A stretch of 64,000 nt of DNA from Nocardia miyunensis NBRC 108239 (GCF_001613065.1 NZ_BDBQ01000047.1:62001-126000), one strand, 5' to 3'. Counted from the first letter of the stretch, positions 51,477-60,527 are shown. Translations and numbers: made by a program. The notes: a model not told the origin generated them from the sequence alone.

Positions 51477-52133
51477 ATGCCTCATGATCCGGACAGTGCG
51501 GGACCGCGGCGGGCCGGCAGGTATCCGGGATCGCGAAACGCACCGTCGCCGACCGGTGGCCGACCGTCGCCGCTGCGAAAGATCGGGCGAATGGCGCCGT
51601 GGAGCGCGAATCCGTTGTTGCGGCGGTCCGACCGCTGCGAAGGGTGGATCCGGGTCCTGGGCATCGTGCTCTTGGTCGCGGCCGTCCCGCTGGCCGTGTG
51701 GACGGGCCGCAACGCCGACATACAGGCCGGCTCGCGGGCCCGGGACGAGTTGCGGTCGGCAACGGTCGTCTCCGCTGTCGTTATCCAAAGGCCTTGGGCG
51801 CCACAGCAATCCGCCGCATCCACCGGTCCGGTCTGGCAGACGCGGGCAGAGTGGAGCCGGGACGGGCGCTCCGGGATCGTCGACGTGGACGTCGCGCCGA
51901 ACGCGGAACCCGGTGATCGGGTGCCGGTACTGCTGGCCCGGGACGGCACTCCGGTCGGGGACCGCTCGCCGTCGAAGGCGGGGTTCGGTTGTGGCATCGC
52001 GGCGGGCATGACTCTCTTCGACGCGATCGCGGCCGGGACCGCCGTGCTGCTGGTGGTCAGCAACCGGGTGTTCGGACGTTACCGCCGGGCCGCATGGGAT
52101 CGGGAATGGCGTGAGCTGAGCGACGCGGCCTGA
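51477..52133 (+). CDS. Rv1733c-like two-helix membrane protein
   Basis: 218 aa. The family start NPLLRRSDRCEGWIRVLG leads into helix 1 (about 58-76). An extracytoplasmic domain (about 80-170) with AEWSRDGRSGIVDVDV is followed by a second helix (about 178-198) and a basic C-terminus. Mycobacterium tuberculosis Rv1733c belongs to the DosR dormancy regulon; whether this one is hypoxia-induced cannot be read. It converges with the DHA2 exporter across a strong hairpin. Confidence 0.85.
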   Translation: MPHDPDSAGPRRAGRYPGSRNAPSPTGGRPSPLRKIGRMAPWSANPLLRRSDRCEGWIRVLGIVLLVAAVPLAVWTGRNADIQAGSRARDELRSATVVSAVVIQRPWAPQQSAASTGPVWQTRAEWSRDGRSGIVDVDVAPNAEPGDRVPVLLARDGTPVGDRSPSKAGFGCGIAAGMTLFDAIAAGTAVLLVVSNRVFGRYRRAAWDREWRELSDAA

Positions 52134-52139
52134 GCCGCG

Positions 52140-52174
52140 CCGGAGCGTCGGCGACAGGCTCGCCGACGCTCCGG
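52140..52174. terminator. Perfect 15-bp bidirectional hairpin
   Basis: CCGGAGCGTCGGCGA and its exact complement flank a 5-base loop between convergent genes. Confidence 0.88.
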
Positions 52175-52186
52175 TGGGCTGTTCGA

Positions 52187-53716
52187 TCAGTGTGCGATCA
52201 CCGGTGCGGCGTCCGGGTCGAGGTCCGGCGCCTTGGCCGGGTAGAGCAGTCCGGCCAGGACCGCGCCGGCGAAGAAGAATCCGGCGGCCCACCAGAATGC
52301 GGTGTGGTAGCTGGCGATCTGGGCGCCCTGCTGCAGGGCGGTCATCGTCGCGCCGCTCGTTTTGTGGTCGGCGACGTAGTTCGTGGCGGCGGTCGCGGAG
52401 AAGCTCGACAGCAGTGAGATGCCGATGGAGCCGCCGACCTGCTGTGCGGTGTTCACCATTGCCGAGGCGACGCCCGCGTCGCTGGTGGCGACGTCGGTGG
52501 TGGCGTACCCCATGGCGGTGGCGAAGACGGCGCCGAGTCCGATCCCGACGACGAGCAATCCCGGCAGCACGCCGGTCGCGTACCCGCTCCCGGCCTCGAT
52601 CCGGGTGAGTATGACCATGCCGACTCCGGCGGCGGCGAGTCCGGCGCCGACGACCAGTTTCGGGCTGACCCGCCTGGTGAAACCACCGGCCAGCGACGCG
52701 GTTCCGGCCAGGGCGCCGACCATCGGCAGGAAGGCCAGACCGGTGACGACGGGGCTGTATCCCAGGGTGTTCTGCAGGTAGTAGGTCAGGAACATGAATA
52801 CGCCGAACATCCCGATCGCGGAGATCAGCATCACCAGGTACGAGGTGCCGCGGACCCGGTCCAGGAGGACGCGCAGTGGCAGCAGGGGATGCTCGACCCT
52901 GCTCTCCACGAGTACGAACGCGGCCAGCAGGGCGATGCCGACGCCGATGAACGCCAGGGTCCAGGTGTCGGACCAGCCCTTGCTCTCGGAGTTGGCCAGA
53001 CCGTAGACCAGGGCGAACAGGCCGACCGTGACGAACGACGCACCGAGCAGATCGAATGTGGGGCCCTGGGCGTCGCGCCGGTGGCCGGGAATGAATCTCG
53101 CCGCGCCGACCAGGGCGATGACAGCGAACGCGACGTTGACGTACAGGCACCAGTTCCACGAGAGGTACTCGGTGAGTACGCCGCCGACCAGCAGGCCGAT
53201 CGCGGCACCGGCGCCGGAGATCGCGCCGTAGATGCCGAAGGCGCGGGCGCGATCCTTGCCCTCGGCGAAGGTGACCGTCAGCAGCGACAAGGCGGCCGGA
53301 GCCAGCAGCGCACCGAACACGCCCTGTAGTGCGCGGGCGGTGACCAGTACCTCGAAGTTGGGACTCCATCCGCCCAGGGCCGAGGATGCCGCGAATCCGA
53401 TCAGGCCGATGATCAGGGTTCGCTTGCGGCCGAACAGATCGTTGAGCCGACCGCCGGCGAGTAGCAATCCGCCGAAGGTCAGCGAGTAGGCGGTCACGAT
53501 CCATTGCCGCAGGTCGTTGTTGAAGCCCAGGGCGCGTTGGGCTTCGGGCAGCGCGATGTTCACGATCGTGGAATCGAGCACCACCATCAGCTGCGCCACC
53601 GCCAGCACGATCAGGATCAGCCATTTGTTGTGGTGCCTGGCGGTACCGCCACCGCTGTCGCGGCGCCGCGCCGGTGCTTCGGCCGTTGCCGGGCGGACCG
53701 TCGGTGTCGTGGACAT
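52187..53716 (-). CDS. DHA2 (EmrB/QacA) drug exporter controlled by the adjacent TetR
   Basis: 509 aa, 14 helices. Helix 1 has the motif VVLDSTIVNIALPEAQRALG, motif A reads GRLNDLFGRKRTLIIGL, and motif C-like LLVGGVLTEYLSWNW is in helix 5. It is of the same family as 21126 but not a recent duplicate. It is divergent from the TetR gene at 53821, with two matching palindromes in the gap. It is a likely multidrug pump of the Emr type; the drug is unknown. Confidence 0.9.
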   Translation of the reverse strand: MSTTPTVRPATAEAPARRRDSGGGTARHHNKWLILIVLAVAQLMVVLDSTIVNIALPEAQRALGFNNDLRQWIVTAYSLTFGGLLLAGGRLNDLFGRKRTLIIGLIGFAASSALGGWSPNFEVLVTARALQGVFGALLAPAALSLLTVTFAEGKDRARAFGIYGAISGAGAAIGLLVGGVLTEYLSWNWCLYVNVAFAVIALVGAARFIPGHRRDAQGPTFDLLGASFVTVGLFALVYGLANSESKGWSDTWTLAFIGVGIALLAAFVLVESRVEHPLLPLRVLLDRVRGTSYLVMLISAIGMFGVFMFLTYYLQNTLGYSPVVTGLAFLPMVGALAGTASLAGGFTRRVSPKLVVGAGLAAAGVGMVILTRIEAGSGYATGVLPGLLVVGIGLGAVFATAMGYATTDVATSDAGVASAMVNTAQQVGGSIGISLLSSFSATAATNYVADHKTSGATMTALQQGAQIASYHTAFWWAAGFFFAGAVLAGLLYPAKAPDLDPDAAPVIAH

Positions 53717-53736
53717 CTCGTCGCCTCCTCGCTCGA

Positions 53737-53759
53737 AAGCGGAACACTCTGTTCCGCTT
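53737..53759. promoter_or_regulatory. TetR operator 1, 10-bp perfect arms
   Basis: AAGCGGAACA and TGTTCCGCTT flank CTC, just upstream of the DHA2 start. Confidence 0.7.
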
Positions 53760-53781
53760 GTTGCCCCTACGATAACGACAA

Positions 53782-53804
53782 AAGCGGAATATGGTGTTCC
53801 GGTT
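53782..53804. promoter_or_regulatory. TetR operator 2
   Basis: AAGCGGAATA-TGG-TGTTCCGGTT resembles operator 1 in both arms with two departures from symmetry, and lies 16 bases before the TetR start. Confidence 0.65.
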
Positions 53805-53820
53805 TGTGTAGGATGTGACC

Positions 53821-54495
53821 ATGCCGACAGTCGAAGTCTTCGCGGACGGTGATCACCACCGTCTGCGGCGCGACGCGGAACGCAACGTCGAGAAGATCTC
53901 GGCGGCCGCGATGACGGTGTTCGCCGAACGCGGTCTCGAGGTCTCCGTGGCCGATGTCGCCGAGCGGTCCGGTGTCGGTGTCGGGACCGTCTATCGGCGG
54001 TTCGGCGACAAGAACGGGTTGATCCGCGCGCTGTTCGAAGCCGAGATCGAGAGCGTGGTCGAACTCGCCGAGGCCGCGGTCCGCGCGGACGACGCCGGTC
54101 GCGCGTTCGTCGAGTTCTGCCTCCAGGCGAGTACGTCGTTCGCGAACAACAAGGGTCTGCGGGACCTCATGCTCGCAGGCGGTGTGGAACCTACGGAGTT
54201 CACCCTCGCGGCGCAGCAGCGGCTGTCCACGTGTGTGCAGATCCTCGTCGATAACGCCAAACGGGCCGGATGGCTGCGGGACAGCTTCTCCCACAACGAC
54301 TTTCCCGTGATGTTGGCGGCGATCGGCGCCGCGCGCGAATTCGGCGGGCCCGAGCATCCCGACCTCTGGCTGCGCACCCTGGCCCTGATGTTCGATGGCA
54401 TGCGCAACGATTCCAGGACGCCCCTCACCCTCGACACCCCGCCTCCGCTCACCGAGGAACAGGCACAGGCGATCGTCGAGAGCCCACATCGCTGA
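53821..54495 (+). CDS. TetR-family repressor of the DHA2 exporter
   Basis: 224 aa. The HTH is LEVSVADVAERSGVGVGTVY followed by RRFGDKNGLIRALFEAEI. The C-terminal domain is of the SbtR-like TetR_C type (LRDLMLAGGVEPTEFTLAAQ). ATG 53821 is chosen over GTG 53815. The paired palindromes between it and the exporter gene are its probable operators. Confidence 0.9.
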   Translation: MPTVEVFADGDHHRLRRDAERNVEKISAAAMTVFAERGLEVSVADVAERSGVGVGTVYRRFGDKNGLIRALFEAEIESVVELAEAAVRADDAGRAFVEFCLQASTSFANNKGLRDLMLAGGVEPTEFTLAAQQRLSTCVQILVDNAKRAGWLRDSFSHNDFPVMLAAIGAAREFGGPEHPDLWLRTLALMFDGMRNDSRTPLTLDTPPPLTEEQAQAIVESPHR

Positions 54496-54546
54496 GCCGC
54501 GCGCTGTACGTGCCGCGGTCGCACGGCGAACTGTCCGCCGTAATGG

Positions 54547-55608
54547 TCAGTCCTGGTCGGTGTGCTCTGCCGGGGTCCATTCGTCGGCGGTTTCGCCGGT
54601 GGCCAGGAAGATGGTGCGGCGCCCGACCTCGACGGCGTTGTCGGCGAACCTCTCGTAATACCGGCCTATCAGAGTGAGATCCACCGCGGCGGTGATCCCG
54701 TGGTCCCACGCCGGACCAAGCACGGTGGCCAGTAGTTCCTCGTGGAGGCCGTCCATGACATCGTCCTGCCCGTCGAGCAGGCCGGCGGTCTCGGGATCCG
54801 GTGATTCCAGCGCCGCGGCCGCGCTGGTGGCGATCGATACGGCCGCGGTGCCCATCCGGGCGATCAACGGCTGAATCGGCTCGGGGACCGTGGGTTCGGG
54901 ATGACGGCGGCGCGCGGCGGTGGCGATGTGGGTCGCCAGCACCGCCATGCGTTGCAGATTGCCGGTGAGCTGGAGCGCGGTCATCACCTGCCGCAGTTCC
55001 TGGGCCACGGGCGACTGCAATGCCAGCAGCCGCATCGCTTCGGCTTCGGTGTCCCGCGCGAGCGCCTCGACCTCGCCGCCGATATCGATCGCGATCTGCG
55101 ACTGCTCCAGATCCCCGGTCAGCAGCGCGTTGGTCGCGGTCGCCACCACGGTCCGATCGCGCAGGCACATCTCCTGCAGCAATCCGGCCAGCTGCCGCAG
55201 ATTCTCCTGGTACCGGGTCCGCGCACCCGATCCGACCCCACTCGGTATTTCCTCGTCGGACGGAACACGCAGCGGCAGAACCGGTTTGGTCGCGGCACCG
55301 GATGATCCGGGTTGCCAGTCACCACCGACCGGCCACCCGGCCGCCCGAAGCCGATCGCGCACCCGCGCCAGATCCGCTTCGCCGGGCAGCTCCTGGGTGA
55401 AACGGGTGATCGCGACCGCGGCGTCGACCCGGTCTGCCGGTAGTGCGCCTTGCACGAGGAGTGCGTCGACCACCTGGTCGATCTCGTCGTCACTCAATCG
55501 GCGTCCCAGCAGTGCCAGCAGCGGCACATAGTCCTGCGACGGAACCCCTTGCGGGTATCCGGCCCGCAGCCATGCCACGATCCGGGCCAGCAGATCCGAC
55601 CACTCCAC
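54547..55608 (-). CDS. DUF3349-PhoU fusion protein
   Basis: 353 aa. Residues 5-90 form a DUF3349 domain (RIVAWLRAGYPQGVPSQDYV and LLGRRLSDDEIDQVVDAL, then LARVRDRLRAAGWPVG). After a linker, about 135-335 form two PhoU three-helix repeats (YQENLRQLAGLLQEMCLRDR and QELRQVMTALQLTGNLQRMA, then LIGRYYERFADNAVEVGRR). PhoU proteins damp phosphate uptake signalling; the DUF3349 domain is usually a small separate actinobacterial protein. GTG 55608 with GGGAGG six bases upstream is preferred over GTG 55611. No pst genes are adjacent. Confidence 0.85.
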   Translation of the reverse strand: MEWSDLLARIVAWLRAGYPQGVPSQDYVPLLALLGRRLSDDEIDQVVDALLVQGALPADRVDAAVAITRFTQELPGEADLARVRDRLRAAGWPVGGDWQPGSSGAATKPVLPLRVPSDEEIPSGVGSGARTRYQENLRQLAGLLQEMCLRDRTVVATATNALLTGDLEQSQIAIDIGGEVEALARDTEAEAMRLLALQSPVAQELRQVMTALQLTGNLQRMAVLATHIATAARRRHPEPTVPEPIQPLIARMGTAAVSIATSAAAALESPDPETAGLLDGQDDVMDGLHEELLATVLGPAWDHGITAAVDLTLIGRYYERFADNAVEVGRRTIFLATGETADEWTPAEHTDQD

Positions 55609-55729
55609 CACGTACCTCCCGTACCGTCCGGGGTGAAACACACCCTCGTATCGACCTAGTCACGGCTTCGCAAGGGAGTCTGCCCCAAATCGCCGCACCG
55701 AGTGCACCGGTCGGGTTTCGGGCCGGCCG

Positions 55730-57082
55730 TCAGGTGGGTGCGTCGGGGATCTCCAGAACCCAGTGCCCCTTGCCGTTGGTCTTGGCGTTGTAGAGGCTCG
55801 CGTCGGCGGCGGCCAGGAGGGATTCGGTGTCGGCTCCGGCGATGGGGGTGACGATGGCGCCGATGCTCGCCGACATCGGCAGGGTGTGACCATCGATGAC
55901 GATCGGGTCGGCCAGTGCCTCCAGCAGCCGGTCGGCGATGACCGTGATCCGGGAAGTGCCGGCCGGCGGCGGGATGAGCACGACGAATTCGTCGCCGCCG
56001 ATGCGCGCGACGAGGCAGTGGTGATCACGCACACTGCCGCGCAGGCGGGCCGCGACCGCGGCGAGAGCCTTGTCCCCGACATTGTGGCCGTAGTGGTCGT
56101 TGATCTCCTTGAAATGATCCATGTCGGCGAAGCAGAACCCGGCGTGATCGCCGGGGTGCGCGGTGGCGATCAGCTCGTCGATTCGCTCGGCGAGCAGGCG
56201 GCGATTGGGCAACCCGGTCAGCGGATCGTGCCGGGCCTGGCGATGCAGCTCCTCGTGCCGCTGGTGCAACTCGGTCACATCCGAGCCCACGGCCAGCAGG
56301 TAGTCGGGGTGCTCGTTGAGTCCCGGGACATAGGTGATCGCGAACGACATCCACCCGATGCTGCCGTCCGCGCGCACCAGCCTGCGCTCCAACCTGACCG
56401 TGCCGGACCGTTCCGGTACCAACTGCTCGAATACCAGCTCGCGGATGTGGTCCTTGTCATCGGGGTGGGCGAAATCGTAGACCGATATCCCCTGTAGCGA
56501 TTCGACCGGAACACCGATCATCTCCGCCAGGGCACTGTTCGCTTCCAGCAGCGTGCCATCGGTGTCCCCGATCGCGACCGCGGCGGCGATGTTGTCGAAC
56601 ACACTGCGGAACCAGTCGTCCTTGCCGCCCGCCTCGCGGGGGCGTTGCTGCTCGGCGTGCGGGTGATCGAGGCCGCCCAGATCGCACAGCCCGGCCTGGT
56701 GTCCTTGCCCGACGGCGGTCAGCAGAACCGCCAGCCGGGCGCTGGCGTCGGGGTGCGGGCAGTGGTCGGCGAGTCGGTGCAGCGCCCGCGCGGACACCCA
56801 CGGGACCTGCTCATCGGTCCACTGCGCCGCGACCAGAGCCCTTCCAACCTGCACGCCTGCCGACGCGTCGAAGGGATCGGTGTGCAATGCGGCGAGAAGA
56901 TCGACGATCAGACCTCGCAACAGATAGCGTGTGCGCGGGTCCGACTTCCGGGCCACGTCAATGGCGGCCAGGGCCTTCAACCAGGCCCGTGCCAGCATCT
57001 CCTCGACATCGTCCACCGCAATCCCCTCGGGGATCGGCTCGCCAGCGGACTCAAGCCACTCCGCGAACGACCCGATAGCCAC
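55730..57082 (-). CDS. PAS-GGDEF diguanylate cyclase
   Basis: 450 aa. The N-terminal helical region (1-150) has no clear family. A PAS domain (about 160-280) includes VFDNIAAAVAIGDTDGTLLE and its PAC-like end YLLAVGSDVTELHQR. The GGDEF domain (about 285-440) has LTGLPNRRLLAERIDELIAT and an intact active site IGGDEFVVLI, so it should make cyclic di-GMP. No EAL domain is present. The GTG start lacks a clear ribosome site. It is isolated from its neighbours. Confidence 0.88.
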   Translation of the reverse strand: MAIGSFAEWLESAGEPIPEGIAVDDVEEMLARAWLKALAAIDVARKSDPRTRYLLRGLIVDLLAALHTDPFDASAGVQVGRALVAAQWTDEQVPWVSARALHRLADHCPHPDASARLAVLLTAVGQGHQAGLCDLGGLDHPHAEQQRPREAGGKDDWFRSVFDNIAAAVAIGDTDGTLLEANSALAEMIGVPVESLQGISVYDFAHPDDKDHIRELVFEQLVPERSGTVRLERRLVRADGSIGWMSFAITYVPGLNEHPDYLLAVGSDVTELHQRHEELHRQARHDPLTGLPNRRLLAERIDELIATAHPGDHAGFCFADMDHFKEINDHYGHNVGDKALAAVAARLRGSVRDHHCLVARIGGDEFVVLIPPPAGTSRITVIADRLLEALADPIVIDGHTLPMSASIGAIVTPIAGADTESLLAAADASLYNAKTNGKGHWVLEIPDAPT

Positions 57083-57269
57083 TCGACATCAGAACACTTC
57101 CGAATCTACTGCTCGGAAGCATTCCTACGCCTGAAACGTCACAGTTACGGTCTTTTGTGAAGATCGCCACACCTGAAACATTGCGAATTGGTCGCGATTC
57201 AGATGACGGCAGTGCGGAGTTCGAGATGAAAGGTGTGTCCGCTCGTCGGGTGTCGTCGGCGTACCGACC

Positions 57270-57845
57270 TCAGTGCGCGGACATCGCGCCGAAGGTCGCG
57301 CCCGCTATCGCCGCCGAGAATGCCTCGAGATCGCCCGGATTGCGTGAGGTGATCAGTGTGCGGCCGTTCTCGGAGGATTCGACCACCTGCTGGTCGGTCC
57401 AGTGACCTCCGGCGTTTCGAATGTCCGTTTGCAGGGAGAAGTAGGACGTGAGCGTCTGTTTGTCCACGAGTCCCGCCTCGACCAGCAGCCAGGGACCGTG
57501 GCAGATCGCCGCGACCGGTTTGCCGGCGGCGGCGAACGCGCGCACCAATTCCACGGCCTTCGGCTCCACGCGTAGCTTGTCCGCGTTGACGGTGCCGCCT
57601 GGGATGACGACCGCGTCGTAATCGTCTGCGGAGGCCGCACTCAGGTCGATGTCCGGGTCGACGGTCACGTCCTTGTCCGTGTCGTGCACGAAGGTCTGCA
57701 CCCTGGCCTTGCCGGGGGCGGCGTGCACCGCTCGGGCGCCGCGTTCGCGCAGGCGTTGCAACGGCACCAGGAGTTCGTCCCGCTCGACACCGGTGTTCGA
57801 GGTGACGACCAGGATATTCGGTGTTCCATTCATGACGTCCTGCAT
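57270..57845 (-). CDS. DJ-1/PfpI family type 1 glutamine amidotransferase-like protein
   Basis: 191 aa. The nucleophile elbow is AAICHGPWLL with Cys115-His116; VVIPGGTVNADKLR and the C-terminal SRNPGDLEAFSAAI are also typical of general-stress YfkM/PfpI proteins. These act as chaperones, deglycases or proteases; which one is not decidable. ATG 57845 follows GAGGAGGACCGG. GTTT-N15-GGGTAG upstream at 57952-57976 suggests stress sigma control. Confidence 0.9.
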   Translation of the reverse strand: MQDVMNGTPNILVVTSNTGVERDELLVPLQRLRERGARAVHAAPGKARVQTFVHDTDKDVTVDPDIDLSAASADDYDAVVIPGGTVNADKLRVEPKAVELVRAFAAAGKPVAAICHGPWLLVEAGLVDKQTLTSYFSLQTDIRNAGGHWTDQQVVESSENGRTLITSRNPGDLEAFSAAIAGATFGAMSAH

Positions 57846-57951
57846 CCGGTCCTCCTCGGGATCGTCGGTATTCCGGTGCCCGATGGGTATCCGGACCCGG
57901 AGAAGCCGCGCTCGGGCGGACGCGGCGATCCGGTGTGTCTCATCGATCGCG

Positions 57952-57976
57952 CTACCCCGTATTCCGGATGACAAAC
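57952..57976 (-). promoter_or_regulatory. SigB/SigF-type promoter of the PfpI-like gene
   Basis: Minus strand GTTT, 15-base spacer, GGGTAG, in the gap between the aconitase-like gene and the PfpI-like gene. Confidence 0.68.
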
Positions 57977-57995
57977 GGCCCGGCGAACGGTGTCC

Positions 57996-59948
57996 TCACG
58001 CGGACCGGGCCAGCCGCGGGATCAGCCCGCCCGCCAGCACATCGCGCACCTGCCGGGACGACAGGCGGTGACGGACGAGGAAAGAGCGCCCCTTGGTCAG
58101 ATTGCGCACCTCGAGCGTGTCTCGGGCGGGCAGGGAGTCGTGCAGATCATCCAGCAGTAGTTCGTCGCCCTGGTCGATGGCGTCGTAGTCGGCCGGGTCG
58201 TCGAATTCGAGTGCCAGGACGCCGAAGTTGGCCAGGTTCTGCCAGTGGATTCGGGCGAAGGACTTCGCGATGACCGCGCGCAGGCCGAGATAGCGCGGGG
58301 TGATCGCGGCGTGTTCCCGAGACGAGCCCTGCCCGTAGTTCCCGCCGCCCACCACGATATGTCCGGAGTTCGTGATCTGTTGTGCCCGTTGCGGATACGA
58401 CGGATCGATCCGGGTGAAGGTGAACGTCGCGAGCTCGGGAATATTGGATCGGAACGGCAGAGCCCGCGCCCCGGCGGGGGAGATCTCGTCGGTGGACACG
58501 TCGTCGCCGACCTTCAGCAGCACCGGTGCGCGCAACTGGTCGGGCAGTTCCCCGGACTCGGGCAGGCTGGAGATGTTGGGTCCTTTGACCGGCCGCACCC
58601 TTCGCGCGGTCTCCGGGTCCGGCGGGGCGACCAGCATCGCGGTATTGACCGAATGCCGTTGCGGCAGGGCCAGTGCCGGATAGTCGACGTGCTCGGTGCC
58701 GGCCCACTCCCGGGGATCGGTGATGACCCCGGTCAGCGCCGACGCGGCCGCGGTCTCGGGCGAACACAGCCACACCGCGTCCTCCTCGGTGCCGGAGCGT
58801 CCGGGGAAGTTGCGCGGCATCGTGCGCAGTGAGTTGGCGCCCGTGGCCGGGGCCTGACCCATGCCGATGCACCCCATGCATCCGGCTTGATGGATCCGCG
58901 CCCCGCTCGCGACCAGGTCGGTGGTGGCTCCCATCGCCATCAGATCGGACAGGATCTCCCGCGAGGTCGGATTCACATCGAAACTGACCTGCGGCACGCT
59001 CTGGCGTCCCGCGACCATGGCCGCGACGATGGCGAAGTCCCGCAGGCCCGGATTGGCGCTGGACCCGATCACCACCTGCGCGATCGGCTCGCCCGCGACC
59101 TCACGCACCGGCACGACGTCGCCGGGGGAGCTGGGACGGGCGATGAGCGGCTCGATACCGGCCAGATCGATGGTCTCCCGGATGTCGTACTCGGCGTCGT
59201 CGTCGGCGGCCAGTTCGATCCAGTCGTCCTCGCGGTCCTCCGCCCGCAGGAACTCGCGCACCATCTCGTCGCTGGGGAATACCGTTGTGGTCGCGCCCAG
59301 TTCGGCCCCCATATTCGCGATGACGTGGCGATCCATCGCCGACAGTCCGGCCAGGCCGGGGCCGTGATATTCGATGATCCTGCCGACTCCGCCGCGCACG
59401 CCGTGTCGGCGCAGCATCTCGAGGATCACATCCTTTGCCGAACACCATTGCGGCAGTTCGCCTTCCAGCCGCACACCCCACACCCGCGGCATCCGCAGGC
59501 GCAGCGGGTGGCCCGAGATCGCCAGTGCCACTTCCAGTCCGCCCACGCCGATCGCGAGCATGCCCAGCGATCCGGCGGCGGGCGTATGGGAGTCCGAGCC
59601 CGCCATGGTCTTTCCCGGCACGCCGAACCGTTGCATGTGGGTCGGATGCGAGACTCCGTTGCCCGGCTTGGAGTACCACAGGCCGAATCGCTGTGCGGCG
59701 GTTCGCAGGTACTCGTGGTCCTCGGCGTTCTTCGCGTCGGTCTGCAACAGATTGTGGTCGACGTACTGCACGCTGACCTCCGTGCGGGCCCGATCGAGTT
59801 CGAGCGCCTCGAGCTCCTGCATCACCAGGGTGCCGGTGGCGTCCTGGGTGAGGGTCTGATCGATCCGGATCGCGATCTCGGCACCCGGTGTCATCTCGCC
59901 GGACATCAGGTGCGATCCGACCAGCTTGTGCGCGAGTGTGGCGCCCAT
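57996..59948 (-). CDS. Aconitase-family hydratase lacking one Fe-S cysteine
   Basis: 650 aa, shorter than AcnA (about 890-940) and with the swivel domain at the C-terminus (KVGDDVSTDEISPAGARALP, NYGQGSSREHAA). It has the active-site blocks GKTMAGSDSHTPAAGSLG and QAGCMGCIGMGQ, which gives two of the three 4Fe-4S ligands. The third, normally GSCTNS, reads GSSANPGLRDF, so Cys is Ser. It may be an aconitase with a changed cluster or a related hydro-lyase. ATG 59948 follows GAAGGAAGGG. It is preceded by a SigB-type promoter-like element. Confidence 0.82.
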   Translation of the reverse strand: MGATLAHKLVGSHLMSGEMTPGAEIAIRIDQTLTQDATGTLVMQELEALELDRARTEVSVQYVDHNLLQTDAKNAEDHEYLRTAAQRFGLWYSKPGNGVSHPTHMQRFGVPGKTMAGSDSHTPAAGSLGMLAIGVGGLEVALAISGHPLRLRMPRVWGVRLEGELPQWCSAKDVILEMLRRHGVRGGVGRIIEYHGPGLAGLSAMDRHVIANMGAELGATTTVFPSDEMVREFLRAEDREDDWIELAADDDAEYDIRETIDLAGIEPLIARPSSPGDVVPVREVAGEPIAQVVIGSSANPGLRDFAIVAAMVAGRQSVPQVSFDVNPTSREILSDLMAMGATTDLVASGARIHQAGCMGCIGMGQAPATGANSLRTMPRNFPGRSGTEEDAVWLCSPETAAASALTGVITDPREWAGTEHVDYPALALPQRHSVNTAMLVAPPDPETARRVRPVKGPNISSLPESGELPDQLRAPVLLKVGDDVSTDEISPAGARALPFRSNIPELATFTFTRIDPSYPQRAQQITNSGHIVVGGGNYGQGSSREHAAITPRYLGLRAVIAKSFARIHWQNLANFGVLALEFDDPADYDAIDQGDELLLDDLHDSLPARDTLEVRNLTKGRSFLVRHRLSSRQVRDVLAGGLIPRLARSA

Positions 59949-59990
59949 GACTGCCCTTCCTTCATTCCCCGGGGCTGGTACGTCGGCCGG

Positions 59991-60015
59991 ATACCCGATC
60001 GGGGTCACCCGAATC
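59991..60015 (-). promoter_or_regulatory. SigB/SigF-type promoter candidate of the aconitase-like gene
   Basis: Minus strand GATT, 15-base spacer, GGGTAT, with the -10 about 43 bases before ATG 59948. Confidence 0.52.
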
Positions 60016-60064
60016 GGTATCCGGAGATCGGTGATCAACGCGTTTGCGGGGGTATGGCCGGAAT

Positions 60065-60286
60065 GTGTTGATCAATCCGAACGTCGTATTGCGGCCGGGG
60101 CAGAAGGCTCCGGTCGAGGGCGTCTACGCCTGCAATTCCGGTTGCGGACATCGGTGCTGCGCCGATGCGCAGGGGCATGCGCTGCCGGACTTGCCGGAAG
60201 GTTGCTGTGGGGACGGATGGCGGCTGCTGCGCAAGGGGCCGCCGACGGACGAGGAGCGCAGGTACGCTCTCCGGGCGTTCGGGTAG
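60065..60286 (+). CDS. Small Cys-rich protein, possibly leaderless
   Basis: 73 aa from GTG 60065. It has LRPGQKAPVEGVYACNSGCG (a PGxKAPxxGxY entry as in small zinc-ribbon-like proteins), then HRCCADAQGH and PEGCCGDGWRLLRKG, six Cys and two His that could bind one or two zinc ions. GGGTAT (60050-60055) ends 9 bases before the GTG, so transcription could start at or next to the start codon. The composition and motif favour a real gene, but no family is recognised with certainty. Confidence 0.5.
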   Translation: MLINPNVVLRPGQKAPVEGVYACNSGCGHRCCADAQGHALPDLPEGCCGDGWRLLRKGPPTDEERRYALRAFG

Positions 60287-60527
60287 GAGGGGGCTGCCCC
60301 GTTTGGTGGCCTGCGGGCCGGGTATGGCGATGCCGGGCACGGCACCGTCCCCGCCCCTACTGTCCGGTGTCGTGTCCGCCGTCCGCGGGCCGGAGTCCGC
60401 GGTCTCGACCGTTTCGTGCACGCCGCCGCCGTCGTGGACGGTGACGATGGTTCCAACCGGAGTGGACCGAGATGCGGCGGTTGTGCACGGGCTTCATGGA
60501 TGGTCCGGCACGGATGTGCGACGCGGC

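Noticed and set aside
50790..53822. A 1010-codon open frame on the minus strand
   Set aside because: It is out of frame with, and overlaps, the DHA2 exporter and several small genes, and has Arg/Pro/Gly-rich composition typical of a shadow frame in high-GC DNA.
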